DNA from: JALOAT01 sp041687015
GTDB taxonomy: Bacteria; Pseudomonadota; Gammaproteobacteria; Thiohalomonadales; Thiohalomonadaceae
NCBI GenBank assembly: GCA_041687015.1
Contig: JAWLCT010000023.1
Span: 1 to 47,936, forward strand
DNA length: 47,936 nt
Direction of reading: 5' to 3'
Shown one piece after another: positions 24,438-32,564 of the stretch (the first letter of the stretch is position 1; each line of letters opens with the position of its first letter). A program made the position numbers and the translations under genes. Below the pieces are notes generated by a model. It was given only the letters and a program-made list of their open reading frames with translations. It did no database searches and had not been told where the DNA came from.

Positions 24438-25024
24438 GCGAGGTGACCAACATCCTGGTGGTGGGCATCGGCGGTCAGGGCGTGATGACCGCCGCCGAGA
24501 TCCTGGCCGAAGCGGCCATCAGCCTGGGCCTCGACGTGAAGAAGACCGAGGTGGCCGGCATGTCCCAGCGCGGCGGCGTGGTGTCCTCCCACGTGCGCTT
24601 CGGCAAGCGCGTGCTGTCGCCGGCCATTGCGCCGGGCGAGGCGGACATCCTGGTGGCCTTCGAGGCCGCCGAGGGCATGCGCTGGTGCAGTTATCTGAAG
24701 CCGGGCGGCATCGCTATGGTGAACACCCTGCGGCTGGCCCCGCCGGTGGTGTCGCTCGGACTGTTCGATTACCCCCAAGACCCGGTGGCGGAGATGCGCG
24801 ACGCGGGCGTGAACGTGCACGGCTTCGACGCGGGGGCCATCGCCAAGGAACTGGGCGACCTGCGTCTGGTGAACACGGTGATGCTGGGTGCCATCGCCGA
24901 CCATCTGCCGTTCCCGGCCGACACCCTCAAGCGCTGCATCGTCGATCGCTTCCGCGCGCGCAAGCCGCAGTTGGTGGAGAAGAACGAACGTGCCTTCGAG
25001 GCGGGGCGGGCGGTCAGGGGGTAG
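24434..25024 (+). CDS. iorB: Indolepyruvate:ferredoxin oxidoreductase beta subunit IorB
   Basis: The 196-residue protein is the gamma-domain partner of IorA. It begins with NILVVGIGGQGVMTAAEIL, the typical loop of this family, followed by KTEVAGMSQRGGVVSSHVRFG near residue 37. It overlaps iorA by four bases, implying coupled synthesis of the two subunits. The stop is followed directly by repeat-type sequence. In an autotroph the complex could run toward arylpyruvate synthesis, turning scavenged aryl acids (activated by PaaK) into aromatic amino acids; this direction is inference. Confidence 0.93.
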   Translation: MSEVTNILVVGIGGQGVMTAAEILAEAAISLGLDVKKTEVAGMSQRGGVVSSHVRFGKRVLSPAIAPGEADILVAFEAAEGMRWCSYLKPGGIAMVNTLRLAPPVVSLGLFDYPQDPVAEMRDAGVNVHGFDAGAIAKELGDLRLVNTVMLGAIADHLPFPADTLKRCIVDRFRARKPQLVEKNERAFEAGRAVRG

Positions 25025-25084
25025 GCCGAAAGCGCGGAAGGCGGAGGCGCGATCTCAGACGGGGGCGAGGGTCAGCGAAAGGTC

Positions 25085-25261
25085 GAAACGCGGAGGGCGT
25101 GGAGGCGCGGAGGGGGTTGGGTCACTTGCCCCTTACAGCCTCGTGATCTCGCGCGGGTAGCACGCGAGTGCGGAGGGAACGGAAGCGACCGGGTTACAAG
25201 CGTCGGAGAGCCCCACATCCCGACTCTCCGCGCCCTCCGCGCCTCCACACCCTCCGCGTTA
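25085..25261. repeat. Intergenic inverted-repeat element 7 (GCGGAGGGCG type)
   Basis: The left arm 25085-25115 begins AAACGCGGAGGGCGTGGAGG. The right arm 25221-25261 is its reverse complement with one change over the outer 25 bases (GTG versus GCG), then extends further. A shorter GCGGAAGGCGGAGGCGCG block lies at 25032-25051, outside the left arm. It fills the gap between the convergent iorB and CBS-protein genes. Confidence 0.8.
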
Positions 25262-25269
25262 TACCCTTG

Positions 25270-25929
25270 CTACTTCACCAACGCCGCTTCGATTTCGGCA
25301 AAGGTCTTGGCCACTTCGAAGGTCTGGATGGGGATGCCGAGCTGGCGCCCGATCTGTGTTGCCGAGAAGATGCCACGCACCCGGGTCATGCCGGTGGTCG
25401 GGTCGGTGTGGCCGACCAGGGCGTGCTGGCGACCCCAGTCCTTGAGGGTGGCGATGATGTGGCCCACTTCCGAGCGCAGCACGGTGGAGATATCGATCAG
25501 ATCGATGTCCTCGCGCTTGATCATCATGTCACGCACCTGCAGGTCGCCGTACTTGATGCCGCGTTCGGCGATGAGCTTGATGACCCGGTCGCCCTGGGTA
25601 TCGCGCGCGGTGATCAGACCGACCACTTCGTCGCCGTTTTCCACGACCAGCAGCAGACGTACGCTGCGGGAGATCATGACCTGATTGGCCTGGCTCAAGA
25701 GTTCGTCTGGACCGATGGTCGCGACGGATACCTGGCGCAGGTCGGTCATGACGCAAATCGCGGGCGACTGCGCCGTCACCGGGGCGAAGGTGCTCGGGGT
25801 GTGGAAGCTGGTGCCCGGGGGCGCCTTCTTCGCGGTGAGCGGTTGATATCCCGCCGCAACGGCGGTCTCCACGGGCTTCTGGGCCGTTTCTTCGACGGCC
25901 TTCAGGTTTCTTTGAACCGCTTGTTCCAT
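25270..25929 (-). CDS. CBS-domain protein at the end of the qmo-hdr cluster
   Basis: The 219-residue soluble protein has an N-terminal helical stretch of about 70 residues rich in Ala/Glu/Lys, then two CBS motifs (a Bateman pair, about 85-215) with VISRSVRLLLVVENGDEVVGLITARD in two runs and VMIKREDIDLIDISTV-type segments. Such pairs bind adenine nucleotides (AMP, ADP, ATP or SAM) and regulate partners. MEQAVQRN at 25929 is preferred to upstream starts because GGAGGA precedes it at good spacing. It follows hdrB by 94 bases on the same strand. Sensing AMP or ADP would fit the APS pathway, but this is inference. Confidence 0.75.
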   Translation of the reverse strand: MEQAVQRNLKAVEETAQKPVETAVAAGYQPLTAKKAPPGTSFHTPSTFAPVTAQSPAICVMTDLRQVSVATIGPDELLSQANQVMISRSVRLLLVVENGDEVVGLITARDTQGDRVIKLIAERGIKYGDLQVRDMMIKREDIDLIDISTVLRSEVGHIIATLKDWGRQHALVGHTDPTTGMTRVRGIFSATQIGRQLGIPIQTFEVAKTFAEIEAALVK

Positions 25930-26023
25930 GACATCCTCCGCTTGGTGGTAAGCCATCTGAGCATGGACGTGGCCCTGTCCGCTGGCCACGGGTACAACAT
26001 TACGCCTGGAAGTTCCCCCTGTT

Positions 26024-26920
26024 TTATTTGCCTGCAATCTTTTCGAGTTTCTCGGCCCGGATCAGCTGACCGTCCAGCCCGGCCTGCTTGGCGGTGCCGC
26101 CGTAGGCGACGGTCATGAGCTGAGAGTAGTAGACAACGGGCATTTTGAACTTGGTGCCCTGTTTCTTGTTGATCTCGCTCTGGTAGATCTCCACATTGGC
26201 CTGGCACAGCTGGCAGGGCGTGACGATCATCTCGGCGCCGTGGTCATAGGCGGATTCCACGATGTCGCGGATCTGCTTCTGGGCCTTGTCCGGCTCGGAG
26301 AAGGCCAGCGCACCGCCACAGCAGGTGACCTTCTGGTCATAGGGCACGGCTTCGGCGCCGACCATTTCAACCATCTTGTCCAGGTACTGCGGGTTCTCGA
26401 AGGACTCGCCGGCGATGCCGAAGGGACGGTTGGTCTGACAGCCCACATAGCCGGCCATCTTGATGCCTTCCAGCTCCTTGACCACCGGCGCCTTCATGGC
26501 CTCGAAGCCGATGTCTTCGATGAGCACTTCCACCATGTGACGCGAACGCACCTCGTTCTTGAGGTTCAAACCGGCTTCGCGCAGGGCTTCGTTGGTCTCG
26601 GCGAGCAGATCGTTGTTCTCGTGCAGGCGCTCCACGGTCTCGCGATTGGCGAGCCAGCAGGCCGGGCAGCCGGAAACCATGTCCTGGCCCGGCAGATGTT
26701 TCTCGGCCAGCGCCAGGTTGCGTGCGGAGATGGCGAGCCGGGCCAGTTCGCCGCCTTCGCCGTAGCCGATGGACGCACCACAGCAGTTCCAGTCGGGGAT
26801 CTCGTTGAGCTGGATGTCCAGCTTGTCGCACATGACCTCGATGGAGGTCAGATAGTTGGATGCGGAGGCACCTTTCTGGGAGGAGCAGCCGGGATAGAAC
26901 GCATATTGCTTCTTAGCCAT
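26024..26920 (-). CDS. hdrB: HdrB-like heterodisulfide reductase subunit of the Qmo complex
   Basis: The 298-residue protein has two CCG domains, each the ligand set of a non-cubane 4Fe-4S cluster: first YPGCSSQKG...NCCGAS...SGCPACW (about 9-95), second YVGCQTN...TCCGGA...TPCQLCQ (about 150-235). In HdrABC this subunit reduces heterodisulfide; in Qmo-like complexes of some Gram-positive sulfate reducers and sulfur oxidisers HdrBC replaces the membrane subunit QmoC. The start at 26920 has AGGAGG at good spacing; an upstream ATG adds 15 basic residues. It follows hdrC by 16 bases. Confidence 0.9.
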   Translation of the reverse strand: MAKKQYAFYPGCSSQKGASASNYLTSIEVMCDKLDIQLNEIPDWNCCGASIGYGEGGELARLAISARNLALAEKHLPGQDMVSGCPACWLANRETVERLHENNDLLAETNEALREAGLNLKNEVRSRHMVEVLIEDIGFEAMKAPVVKELEGIKMAGYVGCQTNRPFGIAGESFENPQYLDKMVEMVGAEAVPYDQKVTCCGGALAFSEPDKAQKQIRDIVESAYDHGAEMIVTPCQLCQANVEIYQSEINKKQGTKFKMPVVYYSQLMTVAYGGTAKQAGLDGQLIRAEKLEKIAGK

Positions 26921-26936
26921 CAATCGTTTCCTCCTG

Positions 26937-27557
26937 TCAGGCCAGGCCTTTGCGGCGGTCTTCAATTTCCCGCGCCTTGGCGATCATTTTCTGGAAGCCG
27001 CTCTTGTCCTTGCAGGCATGCCCGCCGAGCATCTCCATGGGGTTCAGGCGCTTGGCCTTCATCAGGCCGAGGCCGATGCCCTGCATGGCGAGCGCGTTCT
27101 TGATGCCCTGCACGATTCCGTCCTTGAAGTACATGGCGAGCGAAAACTTGAGCTCGTTCACGCGGCCGGTCTTGGCCAGGTTGTTCCAGAACAGGCGGGC
27201 GATTTCGCGCGTGGGTTGACCCTTTGGTGCCAGGCCCAGGCGATGAGCATAGTTCGCCAGCCCATGCATGATGTGGGTGATGGGCAGTTTGCGCGGGCAG
27301 CGTACGATGCAGTTGTAGCAGGAGGTGCACATCCACATGGCGTCGGATTTCAGCACGTCCTCGCGCTTCCCGGCGCGAATCATCATGAAGATCTTCTGGG
27401 GCGAATGTTCCCAGTGCGGACCGAGCGGGCAGGAGCCGGCGCACACGCCGCACTGCATGCACATCTTGACCCAGTGGCCTTCTTCGACGCGGTCTTCGAC
27501 TTCCCGAAGGAAGTTGTTCTTGTAGCGCGCCACGGCCGAATTGTTTGCTTCACTCAT
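26937..27557 (-). CDS. hdrC: HdrC-like iron-sulfur subunit of the Qmo complex
   Basis: The 206 residues contain a ferredoxin domain with two 4Fe-4S motifs, CMQCGVCAGSCPLG near residue 33 and CTSCYNCIVRCPRKLP near 77, followed by an HdrC-type helical tail. It has no transmembrane helix, unlike QmoC, which is an HdrC-haem b membrane fusion. GAGGAG lies upstream of the ATG. It is expected to pass electrons between QmoAB and HdrB. A REP array of about 130 bases separates it from qmoB. Confidence 0.9.
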   Translation of the reverse strand: MSEANNSAVARYKNNFLREVEDRVEEGHWVKMCMQCGVCAGSCPLGPHWEHSPQKIFMMIRAGKREDVLKSDAMWMCTSCYNCIVRCPRKLPITHIMHGLANYAHRLGLAPKGQPTREIARLFWNNLAKTGRVNELKFSLAMYFKDGIVQGIKNALAMQGIGLGLMKAKRLNPMEMLGGHACKDKSGFQKMIAKAREIEDRRKGLA

Positions 27558-27587
27558 CGGGACGGTTCTCCTCGATTCACCTGGGAG

Positions 27588-27720
27588 TCGTAGGTCGGGT
27601 TAGCCCGCAGGGCGTAACCCGACGTTTCTCCTTGACCGCGTTCTGTCGGGTTACGCCCCTGCGGGGCTAACCCGACGTACATCAGTCGTAGGTTGGGTTA
27701 GCGTCAGCGTAACCCGACGT
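27588..27720. repeat. Array of three 'GTCGGGTTA' palindromic repeats between qmoB and hdrC
   Basis: Three copies of a roughly 35-base element of the form GTAGGTCGGGTTAGCC...GGCGTAACCCGACG occur at about 27588-27624, 27645-27679 (opposite orientation) and 27686-27720. Each is an imperfect palindrome with GTCGGGTTA/TAACCCGAC ends, and copies 1 and 2 can also pair with each other. This REP-like family is known from gammaproteobacterial genomes. It lies in the middle of a transcription unit. Confidence 0.85.
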
Positions 27721-27731
27721 CTTCTCTGCCT

Positions 27732-29975
27732 TTAGCCAAAACCCTTCATGGGCGACGGGCCGATGGCGTTGAGCTGCTCCACGTACTCGTCGATGAGCGT
27801 CGCCACCCGGGCGTTGTCGGTGATGGCCACCTCGTGGGTGGTCACACGTTCGGTTTCGAGGCCGAGCTGTTTCAGGGTGTCGTCAATCTTGCTCATGCGG
27901 TAATACGCCATCTCCGAACCCTTCACGAAGTGGCACTGGTAATCGTCACCCTTCTTGCAGCCCATCATCATGATGCCGTCGTAACCGGAGTTGAGGGCGT
28001 CGGTGATCCAGATGGTGTTCACCGAACCCAGGCAACGCACAGGAATGGCACGTACGTAAGCTGAATAGACGCGGCGCTGCAGTCCTGCCATATCGAGAGC
28101 GGGATAGGCGTCGTTTTCACACGCCAGGATCAGGATGCGCGGCTTTTCCTCGAATTCGTCGGGGATGTTCACCGCCTTGATCTGGCTGCCCACGGTATCC
28201 ACCGAGTAGTTTTCGAAGGAAATTACGCGCACCGGGCAGGCGCCCATGCAGGTGCCGCATCGGCGGCAACGCGATTCGTTGAACACCGGGAAGCGCTTCT
28301 CGTCCTCGTCGATGGCGCCGAAGGGGCATTCCACCGTACAGCGCTTGCACTGGGTGCAACCTTCGAGACGCGCGCTCGGGTAGGACAGGTCCCAGGCACG
28401 CGGATGCGCGGCACGGCCCTGTGCGGCATTCTCGGTGGCCTGGATGGCCTTCATCGCAGCGCCGGCGGCATCTTCCATGGCCTGGTGCATGTCCATGGGA
28501 CGACGTACCGGGCCGGCGGCGTAGATGCCGGTGCGGCGGGTTTCATAGGGGAAACAGATGAAGTGTGAGTCGTTGAAGCCGTGCTTGAACTGCGGTACGT
28601 CGGGGCCCTGGCGGTAGGCCAGCTTGAGCACCGAGACGCTGCGCATTTCATCGCGCTTGGCCTTGGCTTCTTCATCACCGCCTTCCGCAGCGGTGTTCAC
28701 CTCGGTCCATTCGTCCAGGTTCACGCCCGCGTTGGGCACCTGACCGGTCGCCAACACCACCAGATCCGCGGTCGCCTGGGTGTCTTCATCCAGGATCAGG
28801 TCCTTGAAGTCCACCGTGCAGCTGTCGCCGCCGCTGACCTTGGAGGCTTTGCCCTTGGTGAAGATCACGCCCTTCTGCTGAGCGCTGCGGTAGAAGTCCT
28901 CACCCATGCCCGGCACGCGCAGGTCCTGGTACATGACCACGGTGTCCACGTCGGGATTGGCGTCCTTGAAGTACATGGCCTGCTTGATGCTCGTGGCGCA
29001 GCAGTGGCCCGAGCAATAGGGCAGGTGCTGACCGGTCTCGTCACGCTGGCCGGCGCACTGGACGAACACGACGGACTTGACCTCTTTGCCGTCAGCGCGC
29101 TTGATGGGGCCGCCATTGGCGGCCTGGGCGAGCGCTTCGAGGCCGGCCTGATCCACTACGTTGGCCTGGCCGCCGCCCAGTTCGGGCAGCTTGTTGATGT
29201 CGTAGGGTGTGAAACCGGTGGCCTGCACGATGGCACCCACGGCCTCTTCCACCACGGAACCGCTTTCCTGCGCCACTTTGGCGGTGAAGCGGCCCGGTGC
29301 ACCGGCGGTCTCCGCCAGCGTGGCGTTGAGGTGCACGGTGATCTTCGGGTGATCGGCAACCTTCGCTGCCATCTCTTCCACGCCCGTGGGCTGCGGATCG
29401 GCGTAGGGCGAGGCGAACGGGACGCGCCTGTGCAGGTTGGCCGCGAAGCCGCCCAGCTGGCCGGTCTTTTCCACCAGCACTACCTCGTAGCCCGCATCGG
29501 CGGCGGACAGGGCGGCGGTCATGCCCGAAACACCGCCGCCTACCACCAGTACGCGCTTGTTGTCGGCGCGGGCGGGATTGCCGGCGGGCAGTTTCATTTT
29601 CTTGACCTCGGCGCAGCCCATGCGCACGTAGTCTTCGGCCATTTCCTGGCGCACTTCATCGTGTTCGCTGCCTTCGGCCACCACCCACAGCACGCCCTCG
29701 CGCAGATTGGCGCGGGACACGGCGGCGGTGGGGAAGCTGAAAGCCTCGGCCTTGGCGCGGCGCGAGCAACCGGCGATACACAGATGGGTGACGCCATCCT
29801 TTTCGATGTCGTCACGGATCATCTGCACGCCTTCCTCGTTGCACAGGAAGGGGTGGCTCTTGACCACCGTCATCTTGCCTTCCTTCTGTGCGATCTTTTC
29901 CAGGGCCGGGACATCCAGCACGTCACCGATGCCGCAGCCGGCGCAGATGTACGCTGCGAATTTGTTCTCCGACAT
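27732..29975 (-). CDS. qmoB: QmoB: HdrA-like flavoprotein with MvhD domain
   Basis: QmoB is a subunit of the quinone-interacting oxidoreductase that exchanges electrons with AprBA. The 747 residues show an N-terminal cysteine segment (YICAGCGIGD), an HdrA-like FAD domain with VLVVGGGVSGMTAALSAADAG near residue 144, two 4Fe-4S motifs CTQCKRCTVECPFG and CRRCGTCMGACPVR near 557-600, and a C-terminal MvhD domain from about 620 (PRILILACENDAYPA...MMGCKKGDDYQCHF). This order matches QmoB. It starts two bases after qmoA ends and has a ribosome site inside qmoA. Confidence 0.94.
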   Translation of the reverse strand: MSENKFAAYICAGCGIGDVLDVPALEKIAQKEGKMTVVKSHPFLCNEEGVQMIRDDIEKDGVTHLCIAGCSRRAKAEAFSFPTAAVSRANLREGVLWVVAEGSEHDEVRQEMAEDYVRMGCAEVKKMKLPAGNPARADNKRVLVVGGGVSGMTAALSAADAGYEVVLVEKTGQLGGFAANLHRRVPFASPYADPQPTGVEEMAAKVADHPKITVHLNATLAETAGAPGRFTAKVAQESGSVVEEAVGAIVQATGFTPYDINKLPELGGGQANVVDQAGLEALAQAANGGPIKRADGKEVKSVVFVQCAGQRDETGQHLPYCSGHCCATSIKQAMYFKDANPDVDTVVMYQDLRVPGMGEDFYRSAQQKGVIFTKGKASKVSGGDSCTVDFKDLILDEDTQATADLVVLATGQVPNAGVNLDEWTEVNTAAEGGDEEAKAKRDEMRSVSVLKLAYRQGPDVPQFKHGFNDSHFICFPYETRRTGIYAAGPVRRPMDMHQAMEDAAGAAMKAIQATENAAQGRAAHPRAWDLSYPSARLEGCTQCKRCTVECPFGAIDEDEKRFPVFNESRCRRCGTCMGACPVRVISFENYSVDTVGSQIKAVNIPDEFEEKPRILILACENDAYPALDMAGLQRRVYSAYVRAIPVRCLGSVNTIWITDALNSGYDGIMMMGCKKGDDYQCHFVKGSEMAYYRMSKIDDTLKQLGLETERVTTHEVAITDNARVATLIDEYVEQLNAIGPSPMKGFG

Positions 29976-29977
29976 GA

Positions 29978-31279
29978 TTACGCCACCTCTTTCGAAGACT
30001 TTTCCGCCGCGGCGGACTTGTGAATCACCTGGATGGCCTTGAGGCTTGCGGCCGTGGCGCTTTGCACCGCGCGGTTGACGTCCAGTGGGCTTGCCGCGCT
30101 GCCGGCGCCGAACATGCCGCCATCCTTGGAGCCTTCGATGAAGCTGGAGGAGTCGAGGATGATGTCATCGGGCAGTTGCACACCCTTGACCTCCGGCTCC
30201 ATGCCCACGGCCAGCACCACCAGGTCGTGCTCGGTGGCGTAGCGGTGATAACCCTCGGTGTCCACGCCGTGCAGCACGGGATTGCCGTTCTGCTCGTTGA
30301 GGGCGATGCGGGCCACCTTGGATTTCACGAAACGCACGGTCGGGTCCGCCTGCACCTTCTTGTAGAAGTCCTCGAAGCGGTCGATGGCGCGGATGTCGAT
30401 GTAATACACCGTGGAACTGGCGTCATCGCCAAAGGCCTCGTGCACGTACTGAGTCTGCTTGAGCGACGCCATGCAGCAGATGCGCGAGCAGTGGCGCAGG
30501 TGGTTCTCGTCGCGGGAACCGGCGCACTGGATGAAGGCGACGTTCTTCGCCTCCTTGCCGTCGGAGGGGCGCAGGATCTTGCCGCCGGTGGGGCCATGCG
30601 GATCGGCCAGGCGCTCGAATTCCACACTGGTGATGACGTTATCGAAGCGGTCGTAGCCGTAGGGCTGGATCTTGGCCGCATCGTACGGACGCCAGCCGGT
30701 GGCCCAGACCACCGAGCCCACCTTGAGCTGCACCGTCTCTTCGGTCATCTCCAGGTCTACCGCATCGAACTTGCAGGCGGCCTTGGCCTTGTCGGCCTCG
30801 GGCGTGCCCACGATGGACGGGTCGATCACGTAGCGCTGGGGATAGGCCATGGTGTGGGGCAGGTAGGCGGCCTTGATGGTGTCCAGCCCGTAGTTGAACG
30901 GGTTGGGGATCTGCGCCGTGACGGCCTTGCCGCACTCGCCACAGCCCGTGCAGTTTTCGTTCACGAAGCGCGGTGCCATTTTCAAGGTGACGTCGTAATT
31001 GCCCCGGGCGCCGGTCACCGCGGTGACTTCGGTCATGGTCATGACGCGCACGTTCGGATTGCCCTTGATACGCCGGAGGTTGATTTCCAACCCGCAGGTC
31101 GGATGGCACATCTTGGGGAAGTAGCGATAAAGCTGGGCAGTACGTCCGCCGAGCGCGGGGTTTTTCTCAACCAGGATGACCTGTTTGCCGCATTCGGCGG
31201 CCTCGAGGGCTGCGGTCATCCCCGAGATGCCGCCGCCGACGACCAGGATGGTCTGGTTGGTTGCGATTGGAGCCGTCAT
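29978..31279 (-). CDS. qmoA: QmoA: HdrA-like flavoprotein
   Basis: The 433-residue protein is the shorter HdrA-like flavoprotein of the Qmo complex. The FAD motif ILVVGGGISGMTAALEAAECG starts near residue 11, followed by GGRTAQLYRYFPKMCHPTCGLE, a single iron-sulfur segment CTGCGECGKAV near 108, and a C-terminal FGAGSAASPLDV stretch. In sulfur oxidisers it is thought to help accept electrons from AprBA. GGAGG precedes the ATG. It heads the unit qmoA-qmoB-hdrC-hdrB-CBS. The 243-base upstream region has no promoter I can call with confidence. Confidence 0.94.
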   Translation of the reverse strand: MTAPIATNQTILVVGGGISGMTAALEAAECGKQVILVEKNPALGGRTAQLYRYFPKMCHPTCGLEINLRRIKGNPNVRVMTMTEVTAVTGARGNYDVTLKMAPRFVNENCTGCGECGKAVTAQIPNPFNYGLDTIKAAYLPHTMAYPQRYVIDPSIVGTPEADKAKAACKFDAVDLEMTEETVQLKVGSVVWATGWRPYDAAKIQPYGYDRFDNVITSVEFERLADPHGPTGGKILRPSDGKEAKNVAFIQCAGSRDENHLRHCSRICCMASLKQTQYVHEAFGDDASSTVYYIDIRAIDRFEDFYKKVQADPTVRFVKSKVARIALNEQNGNPVLHGVDTEGYHRYATEHDLVVLAVGMEPEVKGVQLPDDIILDSSSFIEGSKDGGMFGAGSAASPLDVNRAVQSATAASLKAIQVIHKSAAAEKSSKEVA

Positions 31280-31489
31280 CGAACCTCCGCAAGAATTGGT
31301 GTTCGGTAAGTAAAGACACCCTGATTCTATGGCGGTCGTTCATGATGGGATCGACTTCCAAGCCAAAATGTTTCTATTACGCGATAGAAGCGCTGAATGT
31401 AGCTAACATCTAATACTTGTCTAAATGTTACTTGGCACGCGTAAACGCCCGTCAGGACGACGGTTTGGCGGCGCGGCGCAGAGAGGAAA

Positions 31490-31517
31490 GGCGGCGCGGT
31501 CACACCACCGCGCCGCC
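31490..31517 (-). terminator. Hairpin terminator after the YfcE-like gene
   Basis: GGCGGCGCGGT (31490-31500) pairs perfectly with ACCGCGCCGCC (31507-31517) around a six-base loop. Read on the minus strand it follows the phosphoesterase stop within six bases and is trailed by TTTCCTCTC, a weak T run. It also separates this unit from the qmo transcription start. Confidence 0.65.
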
Positions 31518-31522
31518 CTGTT

Positions 31523-32038
31523 TCAGACGGGTGTGGGCCGAATCTCGAAGGTCATGGAGGCCAGATCACCGAAGATCCAGGTGGCTGCCGGGGCGCCCAG
31601 GCCGGCCACGGTGCCCGGATTCACCAGCCAGGTCTGCCCTTCCTTCACGTGGGGTTGCTGACGGACTTCCGGTTCGTGGCTATGGCCGCAACACACCAGA
31701 TCGTAGTCGCCGGTGCAGGCCATGGCATGACCGTAGTGGGGATAATGGGTGACGAAGATCCGGCGCCCGGCCAGTTCGATGTCGGCGTCATGACCGTGAT
31801 AGATGAACAGGCCATTGGAGTTGCACGCGATGCGGGCAATGGCGACAGGGTCGCCCAGGTTGTTTCCATGGACCGCGTGGATGGGCAGTCCCAGTTTCAA
31901 AGAGGCCTTGAGGGTGTTGCCGCCGATGAGATCGCCGCAATGGATGACCATCGAGGCGCCTTCATCGGCAGCGGCCTGAATGGCCTTGGCCAGCATGGGG
32001 CCACGGTCGTGGCTGTCGGATACGATGCAGATCTTCAT
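31523..32038 (-). CDS. YfcE/MJ0936-like metallophosphoesterase
   Basis: The 171-residue protein is a compact calcineurin-like phosphoesterase with the metal-binding series SDSHD at 7-11, HCGDLIGG near 33, HGNNLGD near 58, HYPHYGHAMA near 97 and GHSHEPEV near 118. Family members hydrolyse phosphodiesters such as cyclic or bis-p-nitrophenyl substrates with Mn; the true substrate is unknown. Its start overlaps the stop of the upstream small gene by four bases (ATGA), so the two are coupled. Confidence 0.85.
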   Translation of the reverse strand: MKICIVSDSHDRGPMLAKAIQAAADEGASMVIHCGDLIGGNTLKASLKLGLPIHAVHGNNLGDPVAIARIACNSNGLFIYHGHDADIELAGRRIFVTHYPHYGHAMACTGDYDLVCCGHSHEPEVRQQPHVKEGQTWLVNPGTVAGLGAPAATWIFGDLASMTFEIRPTPV

Positions 32039-32433
32039 ACGATGAGCGGCCCGTTGTAGTCGTCGTCGAAATCCAGGGCCGTCATGCCCGAGCGGATGCC
32101 TTTCATCTGGCGCTCGTGATCGGACTGCACTTGCAGAAGCGTGACCACACAGTCGCCGAGGTTATCGAATTCTTCCTTGCCGGTGCCGAACTGGTGGGCC
32201 TCGGAATAGAAAAACTGTGCACGGAAACGCGCATCCCCCACCTTGAAGAGCACGAAATGCGCCCCGCGTTCCTCCCAGTAAATGGCCGGGCACAGGGTCA
32301 GCTCGTCGCTGTCGGCCTCTAACTGGAGTTCGGCCTCGGCCTCCTGCAAGGCCACGACGCGGCCATAGCGCTCCAGTAGGGTCTGGGTGACCAACTGCCT
32401 CTCGGCGGACGAAAAATCGGCGATTTTCTTCAT
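32035..32433 (-). CDS. Small uncharacterised acidic protein coupled to the phosphoesterase
   Basis: I do not recognise this 132-residue protein. It is acidic, soluble and lacks a signal peptide, with an Ala/Glu-rich helix (ALQEAEAELQLEADSDE) near residue 30, a strand-rich middle (AHFVLFKVGDARFRAQFFYSEAHQF in two runs) and an acidic C-terminus FDDDYNGPLIV. Its end overlaps the phosphoesterase start by four bases, so it is a real expressed gene rather than a shadow. It is divergent from soeA across 131 bases. Confidence 0.7.
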   Translation of the reverse strand: MKKIADFSSAERQLVTQTLLERYGRVVALQEAEAELQLEADSDELTLCPAIYWEERGAHFVLFKVGDARFRAQFFYSEAHQFGTGKEEFDNLGDCVVTLLQVQSDHERQMKGIRSGMTALDFDDDYNGPLIV

Positions 32434-32564
32434 GGATGTAGTCCCGTTTATGACCCAAAAAAAATTTCTTGGTTTTTAAACTTGGTCCAGCTTTGTAAGA
32501 ATATCCTTATCTGCTTACGTATCCACATTCAGATTTCCTAATCCTCTAACCTAGACGACTCATC

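Noticed and set aside
27588..27720. Repeat array as a CRISPR locus
   Set aside because: The units are palindromic, in mixed orientation and without regular unique spacers, and there are no cas genes; it is a REP-like array.
28581..30023. 480-residue frame opposite qmoB, and similar frames opposite qmoA (30020-31309) and nrdJa (44144-45967)
   Set aside because: All are complements of well-supported genes with intact cofactor motifs; the antisense products are His/Gly-rich and unlike proteins.
26024..31279. sHdr (hypothetical heterodisulfide reductase-like sulfur oxidation) cluster
   Set aside because: No lipoate-binding protein, lipoate ligase, dsrE or tusA genes accompany it, and QmoB carries the MvhD domain; the layout is Qmo plus HdrBC.
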